The notes below the pieces were generated by a model. That model was not told the DNA's origin. It made no database searches and saw only the letters and a list, made by a program, of their open reading frames with translations. From the NCBI GenBank assembly GCA_034409055.1, contig DAOUMU010000132.1, positions 1 through 12,287 of the forward strand: a DNA stretch of 12,287 bases. Reading direction: 5' to 3'. Position 1 is the first letter of the stretch. Each line of letters opens with the position of its first letter. Origin of the DNA: DAOUMU01 sp034409055 (GTDB taxonomy: Bacteria > Chloroflexota > Anaerolineae > 4572-78 > J111). The translations under genes and the position numbers were made by a program. Of this stretch, positions 8,499 through 12,287 are shown in pieces.

Positions 8499-8875
8499 AA
8501 GATAAAGCACGTATTTTGGTGGTAGATCGGGAACCGGATTGGCGGACATTTGTGGCTCATGTCCTCCATAAAGGGGGGTATATCGTTCATCTATGTGGTG
8601 ATACGCGATCAGCACTTCAGGAAATTAGAGCGACTAACTTTGATTTGATCATTGTCGATGCCCTTTTGATGGATTTACTTCGGTCCCTGGCCATGGAACC
8701 TGTTCGTTACCGTTTACTGGTGGTCACGGCTGCTCCCTCGGTTCCCAAAGCGATATCGGCCTATCGCTGGGGAGCTTTGGACTATATAAACAAAGCCTTT
8801 GGTGAGTCCAGTTTATTAGCTACAGTTGAACTCGTTTTGCAAAAGCAACCGGCCCAGCAACGATTACCGGTGTAA
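8495..8875 (+). CDS. Small stand-alone receiver (REC) protein, partly degenerate
   Basis: The product is 126 residues, a single CheY-like domain with no output domain. Strand 1 is ARILVVDREPDW, with Asp11 kept but the second acidic position replaced by Arg12 (Glu13 follows). The predicted phosphoacceptor is Asp55 (DLIIVDALL), the switch Thr is T78 (LLVVTAAP) and the conserved Lys is K100 (DYINKAF). The usual MP..DG after the phosphoacceptor is absent. It starts with GTG at 8495, overlapping the kinase stop by 4 bp, with GGAGG at 8484-8488 (6 nt spacing), so it is translationally coupled and is the most likely direct partner of the kinase. Loss of one Mg-binding acid could weaken or alter phosphorylation. 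It probably works as a phosphate shuttle or protein-binding adaptor. Confidence 0.82.
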   Translation: MKDKARILVVDREPDWRTFVAHVLHKGGYIVHLCGDTRSALQEIRATNFDLIIVDALLMDLLRSLAMEPVRYRLLVVTAAPSVPKAISAYRWGALDYINKAFGESSLLATVELVLQKQPAQQRLPV

Positions 8876-8882
8876 AAATAAC

Positions 8883-8935
8883 GACGAATCCACAGGCAGG
8901 CGATCAACCCACAGGGCAGGCGACGAACGACGAAC
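8883..8935 (+). repeat. GACGAAC heptad repeats and paired CCACAGG units in an intergenic gap
   Basis: The 86-bp gap between the two small receiver genes holds GACGAAT (8883-8889), two related units beginning CCACAGG (8890-8903 and 8909-8923, both running into GCAGGCGA or CAGGCGA), and two adjacent GACGAAC copies (8922-8928 and 8929-8935). The same heptad makes up the hairpin at 11051-11113. It resembles the short heptameric interspersed repeats known from cyanobacteria and other genomes (family recalled, not verified). It lies inside the predicted operon, so it will be transcribed. Confidence 0.6.
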
Positions 8936-8949
8936 CATATTTTCATTAT

Positions 8950-8953
8950 GGAG
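8950..8953 (+). promoter_or_regulatory. Shine-Dalgarno that selects the second in-frame ATG (8962)
   Basis: GGAG at 8950-8953 is only 2 nt from the first in-frame ATG at 8956 but 8 nt from the ATG at 8962. Normal spacing favours 8962, giving MSHTILIVDDAPDW, which also matches the usual short lead into strand 1 of receiver domains. Confidence 0.6.
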
Positions 8954-8961
8954 TTATGTTG

Positions 8962-9366
8962 ATGTCTCACACGATTTTGATTGTGGACGACGCCCCAGAC
9001 TGGCGAGCGATGCTGGCCGGTCTGGTTCAGGATGTTTTCCCGGCAGTTCAAGTGGTCACGGCCGCTTCGATGGATGAAGCCAAGACGCAACTGACTCAAG
9101 ATGAGTTTAAGTTGGCCATCATCGACATTCGGCTGGACGAAAGTGACGAGGGTAACATTGATGGCTTAACTTTGGCAGAGTTCATCCGCATCCATTATCC
9201 TCAAACCCAGGCCCTGATCATCACCGGTTACGCCAACCTGGAAACAGTTAAGCAAGCGATGCAGCCAGATCAAACGGGATTCCGTTTGGTTGTTGATTAT
9301 GTAGAAAAAGATAAACTTAACGCTGAGTTACTGCCACGCATATCAACCATTCTAGGGACACAATGA
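8962..9366 (+). CDS. Stand-alone receiver with acidic RLDE loop
   Basis: With the start at 8962 (chosen from ribosome-site spacing; 8956 is the alternative) the product is 134 residues, one receiver domain. Key residues are the acidic pair D9/D10 (ILIVDDAPDW), phosphoacceptor D55 (AIIDIRLDE), T88 (LIITGYA) and K116 (DYVEKDK). All active-site residues are present, so it should be phosphorylatable. The loop after the phosphoacceptor is unusual: RLDESDEGNIDG is longer than the normal xxMPxxDG and strongly acidic. A second insertion lies before the conserved Lys (MQPDQTGFRLVVDYVEK). The same two features occur in the receivers of the two following proteins. No output domain is present. The next gene starts 4 bp after its stop. 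Confidence 0.88.
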   Translation: MSHTILIVDDAPDWRAMLAGLVQDVFPAVQVVTAASMDEAKTQLTQDEFKLAIIDIRLDESDEGNIDGLTLAEFIRIHYPQTQALIITGYANLETVKQAMQPDQTGFRLVVDYVEKDKLNAELLPRISTILGTQ

Positions 9367-9370
9367 GAAG

Positions 9371-10993
9371 ATGGAAACAGATCTAAGGGGTGGTAAGATT
9401 CTGGTCGTCGATGATCTGACCGATTGGCAAGAGATGATCGGCGGCTTGTTGCGAGACGCCGGCTACGATGTCCACGCCGCAGCCGACGCGGATCAGGCTA
9501 TGCGTCTTTTGCGCCAACAGCCTTATCATGTGGCTGTGGTGGATCTAAGGCTGGACGAACAGGATGAAAACAACCAGGAAGGTCTAGCGCTGGCCGAGCG
9601 CATGAAGGCTTACCTGCCCGAGTTAGCCATCATTATTCTGACCGGATACGCCAACATTGAAGCGGTTAAGTATGCCTTACAGCCTCGAGAAAACGGCTTG
9701 AGCATCGCCTTCGATTTTCTGGAAAAACATGAAACAACTAAACTGATTCAACGGATTAAGATTGCTTTTGCCACTGCGGCTAAAGTTAATCCACAACTTC
9801 AAATCAATCTTGATTCCGCCCTGGGCTGGTCGAGATTGCAAAATGATATTGACTGCTTGCGGCCCCTAGACTCCGAGATGGCCCGCCTCGAAATAACTGA
9901 CCTGTTGCAACGCCTTTTTCACGAGGCGCAACAAATTGAAGTTAAAGCGATGAACAGGGGCCACAGTAGTGGGGCGGTCGTCCTGGTCACCCCCACGATC
10001 CAGGGCATTCCCCAAACCGATGTGGTGGTCAAATTCAACCAGCGAGAGAAGGCCGAGCAAGAGTCACGCAATTATGACCGCTATGTAGACAAATATGTGG
10101 GCGGTGCTCGCCGGACACAGCGCCTCGACTTTCGAGCCACGGCCAGACTGGGGGGCATTGCTTACTCGTTTGTCGGGGCCGAAACCACAGAATTTCAGCG
10201 ATTTAGTCACATATACACCTCTGAAGATACAAGCAACATCAAGGCTATTCTCGACAATTTGTTCCAGGAAACCTGTTATACCTGGTACACCAATACCCTC
10301 AAGCCCAATAGTTTCCCCCAATCGCTGAGTGCCGGTTACAAAGAATGGCTTCGTCTCCAGGCCCCAAAACTAACGGCAGCCCTGACCGAGATTGTCGAAC
10401 GGACTACGGTGAGCAAGCTATCTTTCAGCGACCCGCGCCGTCCCAGCCAGGCAGATATCTTTCTCGAAGAACGAAGGGTCAAATTAATCAACCCCCTGCC
10501 GTTGAGCCAGGCCGCTTTCGCTTACAGTGGACCTTACTGCTTTACCCACGGCGACTTACACGAAGGTAATATCCTGGTCGATAGCTACCACCAGACCTGG
10601 CTGATCGATTTTTATCATACCGGGCCGGCCCATCCCGTGCGTGATTTTGCCATGCTAGAATCGGCCATCAAATTTTCTCTGCAACACTCAAAATGTTCAC
10701 CGAGCATCCTCTATGATTGGGAGCGCAGCCTCCTCCAGGTAACAGATTTGAATGATCAGCCCAGTTCAGATCCGCCCCTGCAACTGGACGCCGAACTGGC
10801 CAAAGCGGCCGAACTGATTGGGCACATCCGGTCGTTGTTGAGCCAGATATTACCGGAGATGACCCTGAGAGATTATCAAATTTCTCTCTATTTTCATGCC
10901 TTGAAGGGGATGACCTTGCCGGGGAAGTTCAATGAGCAGCAAAGACTACACGCCTTGCTCTCTGCGGCCCTATTGGCGGAGATGCTTCAGTAG
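9371..10993 (+). CDS. Receiver fused to an APH/choline-kinase-like phosphotransferase
   Basis: The 540-residue protein has two parts. Residues about 8-135 are a complete receiver: D14/D15, phosphoacceptor D58 in VVDLRLDEQDENN, T91 (LTGYAN) and K119 (FDFLEKH). Residues about 185-540 look like a protein-kinase-fold phosphotransferase of the aminoglycoside/choline kinase type: a Gly-rich segment (GHSSGAVV, 197-204), a VVVKF lysine (K221), an acidic helix residue (E231 in EQESRNY), the catalytic loop HGDLHEGNIL (393-402; D395, N400) and LIDFYH with D413 as the DFG-like metal ligand. All key catalytic residues are present, so activity is expected; the substrate is unknown and could be a small molecule, a nucleotide or a protein. 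The domain may correspond to a kinase-like family catalogued with ternary conflict systems (from memory, unverified). It starts 4 bp after the previous stop, with only a weak GAGAAG before the ATG, which suggests translational coupling. Confidence 0.85.
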   Translation: METDLRGGKILVVDDLTDWQEMIGGLLRDAGYDVHAAADADQAMRLLRQQPYHVAVVDLRLDEQDENNQEGLALAERMKAYLPELAIIILTGYANIEAVKYALQPRENGLSIAFDFLEKHETTKLIQRIKIAFATAAKVNPQLQINLDSALGWSRLQNDIDCLRPLDSEMARLEITDLLQRLFHEAQQIEVKAMNRGHSSGAVVLVTPTIQGIPQTDVVVKFNQREKAEQESRNYDRYVDKYVGGARRTQRLDFRATARLGGIAYSFVGAETTEFQRFSHIYTSEDTSNIKAILDNLFQETCYTWYTNTLKPNSFPQSLSAGYKEWLRLQAPKLTAALTEIVERTTVSKLSFSDPRRPSQADIFLEERRVKLINPLPLSQAAFAYSGPYCFTHGDLHEGNILVDSYHQTWLIDFYHTGPAHPVRDFAMLESAIKFSLQHSKCSPSILYDWERSLLQVTDLNDQPSSDPPLQLDAELAKAAELIGHIRSLLSQILPEMTLRDYQISLYFHALKGMTLPGKFNEQQRLHALLSAALLAEMLQ

Positions 10994-11007
10994 ACGAGTA
11001 CAAACGA

Positions 11008-11017
11008 GGACATAGAA
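11008..11017 (+). repeat. Left 10-bp direct repeat (target-site duplication)
   Basis: GGACATAGAA at 11008-11017 is repeated exactly at 11164-11173. The two copies directly abut the terminal inverted repeats of the 146-bp element between them, which is the expected mark of a transposition event. Confidence 0.75.
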
Positions 11018-11163
11018 CAATACCTTTCGAATAAGACATTCATAGGTGGTGACGAAGGACGAACGACGAACGGCCTCTGCAAGGTTCTCGTCGTTGGTCA
11101 TTCGTCGTTCGTCTCGTAGAAGCAATATGACGGTTTGGAGCTCACCTTATTTGAAAGGTATGG
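11018..11163. mobile_element. 146-bp MITE-like element with 18-bp terminal inverted repeats
   Basis: The left end CAATACCTTTCGAATAAG (11018-11035) and the reverse complement of the right end (11146-11163, CCATACCTTTCAAATAAG) match at 16 of 18 positions. They are flanked on both sides by the perfect 10-bp repeat GGACATAGAA. The element is non-coding and contains a heptad-based hairpin. Ends starting CA and ending AAG, plus a 10-bp duplication, recall IS4-group elements, but this comes from memory and is not tested. Without the element and one direct repeat the two flanking genes would be 38 bp apart, so it appears to have inserted inside an operon. Confidence 0.75.
11051..11113. repeat. Heptad-built hairpin inside the MITE-like element
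   Basis: Three tandem heptads on the left (GACGAAG, GACGAAC, GACGAAC; 11051-11071) face three complementary heptads on the right (GTTGGTC, ATTCGTC, GTTCGTC; 11093-11113). The 21-bp arms pair at 18 of 21 positions around a 21-nt loop. As RNA this is a stable stem in the leader of the next gene, with no T-run after it. It may limit read-through, act as an RNase site or simply be a repeat element. Confidence 0.7.
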
Positions 11164-11173
11164 GGACATAGAA
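11164..11173 (+). repeat. Right 10-bp direct repeat (target-site duplication)
   Basis: This is the second exact copy of GGACATAGAA, touching the right terminal inverted repeat. Its 3' end (GAA) continues into GG at 11174-11175, forming an AAGG that is the only ribosome-site-like string before the ATG at 11188 (12 nt spacing). Confidence 0.75.
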
Positions 11174-11187
11174 GGTTCGTTAAGAAT

Positions 11188-12150
11188 ATGTCGCGTCAAG
11201 ACAATATCAAGCGATTGATCGTTACTTACGAACAACATTTGCAAAAACTCAAAGAACAACGGGCTTCCTTGGGAGTGTATACACCGGCCCATATCTTAAC
11301 CGAGATAGAAAATATAGAAGCAGAGATCGAAAAATTGAAAACGGAGTTAGAAACAGCCCAGGATAGTGAGATCGATGAAGAAGCTCAAACTGTCCCACCC
11401 GACCTGGCTGCAGACAGTTCCCCCTCGACGCCAACTGCTGGTGTTCCTGGCAAATCCCCAAAAACCCTCCCCCCTGAAAAGAAACCGATAGCCAAACGTT
11501 ATCACTTGCGGAATATTCGGGCCTTACTGACCGAAGGCTTCACTTTAGAAGAACTTCGCCGTCTCTGTTATGACGCGGACGAGTTTAGACCGGTCTACGA
11601 GGAGTTGCCCGAACATATTAGTAAAACGAAACTGATTGACAAGATTATTGACCACGCTTATCGCAGATTACAACTTGATACCCTCCTGGCCCTAGCTCAA
11701 GCGTATAATCCCGCCCGGTATGACATCCATCAGCCCTACTACGAGCCGACCTCCTCCACCGTCCGGATTCTATTAGTGGATGATAACCAGTCCTGGCGTG
11801 AGCAACTGGGTGGCCTGCTTCAGGATTACGGATATCAAGTCGTTACGGTTGTCTCTAAAGCAGAAGCCATACAGCGTATCACAGATGATGAGCCCTACAG
11901 TCTGGCTATTATCGATATGCGTCTCGACGAAGAAGACGAGGACAATAGAGAAGGGGTGGACTTGGGTTTTTGGCTCAGAGACAACGGCTATGATTTGCCC
12001 GTTATTATCATGACTGCCTATGATATGGAAGCCGAAATCGCCAAGAACATTACCTTACGCCCCTTTCAGTTTGTGGCAGTGGAAAAGGGCAAAATTGGCT
12101 CCGGTGGCTTCGCCGACCTGCTGCGCCAGGTAGAATTGGCGATACATTAG
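11188..12150 (+). CDS. Coiled-coil / effector-associated (EAD-like) domain / receiver fusion
   Basis: This 320-residue protein has three parts. Residues 1-60 form a helical hairpin (YEQHLQKLKEQRASLG, then TPAHILTEIENIEAEIEKLK) of a type I recall at the N-terminus of many Chloroflexota and cyanobacterial conflict or signalling proteins. A proline- and acid-rich linker (about 61-103) follows. Residues about 105-180 match the pattern of effector-associated, death-fold-like domains: IRALLTEGFTLEELRRLCYD, then EELPEHISKTKLIDKIIDHAYRR, then LDTLLALAQAYNPARY. Residues about 192-318 are a receiver with D198/D199, phosphoacceptor D243 (IIDMRLDEEDEDN), T276 (IIMTAYD) and K300 (AVEKGK). EAD-type domains work as homotypic adaptors that bring effectors to NTPases. 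Here phosphorylation of the receiver may control that assembly (inference). The ribosome site is weak. A MITE-like insertion separates it from the kinase-fusion gene, its likely former operon mate. Confidence 0.82.
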   Translation: MSRQDNIKRLIVTYEQHLQKLKEQRASLGVYTPAHILTEIENIEAEIEKLKTELETAQDSEIDEEAQTVPPDLAADSSPSTPTAGVPGKSPKTLPPEKKPIAKRYHLRNIRALLTEGFTLEELRRLCYDADEFRPVYEELPEHISKTKLIDKIIDHAYRRLQLDTLLALAQAYNPARYDIHQPYYEPTSSTVRILLVDDNQSWREQLGGLLQDYGYQVVTVVSKAEAIQRITDDEPYSLAIIDMRLDEEDEDNREGVDLGFWLRDNGYDLPVIIMTAYDMEAEIAKNITLRPFQFVAVEKGKIGSGGFADLLRQVELAIH

Positions 12151-12231
12151 GGGTAGGTCTATATAGAGAGTCTTGAAAAAGTAAATTGTACTGACTACAG
12201 TGCCTAAATGTCATAAAAACATAGCCACGGT

Positions 12232-12287
12232 TTGACGAGTCAGGAGTTCGAGGCGAAAATCAAGGCTCAATTCTTGTACGAGCGAGG
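12232..12287 (+). CDS. Possible start of a further gene, cut by the window end
   Basis: From a TTG at 12232 a frame stays open to the edge and reads like protein (LTSQEFEAKIKAQFLYER). The frame has a stop at 12214-12216 just upstream and no ATG, and no Shine-Dalgarno is seen, so the call is weak. The opposite strand also has an open tail here (stop at 12211-12213), which is probably its shadow. No function can be proposed. Confidence 0.2.
   Translation, partial: MTSQEFEAKIKAQFLYER

Noticed and set aside
8876..8955. A second MITE copy or CRISPR-like array between the first two receivers
   Set aside because: No terminal inverted repeats or flanking duplication could be found, and the short units do not have regular spacers.
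8956..8961. First in-frame ATG as the start of the second receiver
   Set aside because: The only Shine-Dalgarno (8950-8953) is 2 nt away, too close; 8962 has normal spacing.
12211..12287. Minus-strand open tail entering from the right edge
   Set aside because: It overlaps a more protein-like plus-strand frame, all neighbours are on the plus strand, and no family is recognisable.

Overview
The window reads like a chromosomal accessory or signalling region of a member of the Chloroflexota (Anaerolineae-like). This is inferred from protein style, not from a marker gene. The hints are a very long soluble multi-GAF histidine kinase with 'ADQAAIAIDNARLY'-type GAF ends, small receiver proteins with an acidic 'RLDExDExN' loop, an effector-associated (EAD-like) helical domain, and a stand-alone alanyl-tRNA-synthetase-like protein. 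All confidently called genes are on the + strand and base composition is nearly balanced. No rRNA, tRNA, CRISPR array or transposase gene was seen.

Layout. Positions 1-197 hold a leader with a good extended -10 promoter. Positions 198-2258 are a tightly coupled pair: a P-loop ATPase of the AAA/STAND type with a C-terminal winged-helix-like region, then a membrane-anchored SPFH/Band-7-like protein. A strong perfect hairpin (2271-2337) follows and probably marks the 3' end of that unit. Positions 2491-3855 encode an AlaRS-related protein with only the catalytic and following helical domains. Positions 3897-12150 are a phosphorelay cluster: a 1533-residue histidine kinase with about seven GAF domains (8495-8498 overlap with the next gene), a small degenerate receiver, a second stand-alone receiver, a receiver fused to an APH/choline-kinase-like phosphotransferase, and a coiled-coil/EAD-like/receiver protein.

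How it may work together (inference). The cytosolic kinase would sense small ligands or redox state through its GAF array and pass phosphate to four different receivers. None of the receivers carries a DNA-binding domain, so the output should be protein-protein or enzymatic: a small-molecule or protein kinase activity, and recruitment of EAD-bearing partners through the last protein. EAD-like domains are known as adaptors in bacterial conflict and apoptosis-like NTPase systems, so the cluster may connect a two-component phosphorelay to such machinery. The ATPase/SPFH pair and the AlaRS paralog may belong to the same system or simply be neighbours.

Non-coding structure is notable. A 146-bp element with 18-bp imperfect terminal inverted repeats and perfect 10-bp flanking direct repeats (a MITE-like insertion) sits between the last two relay genes, which would be only 38 bp apart without it. 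Inside it is a hairpin built of GACGAAC-type heptads, and the same heptad recurs between the first two receivers. Three tandem GAF units in the kinase gene show a nearly identical 170-bp segment between copies 1 and 3, indicating recent duplication or gene conversion.
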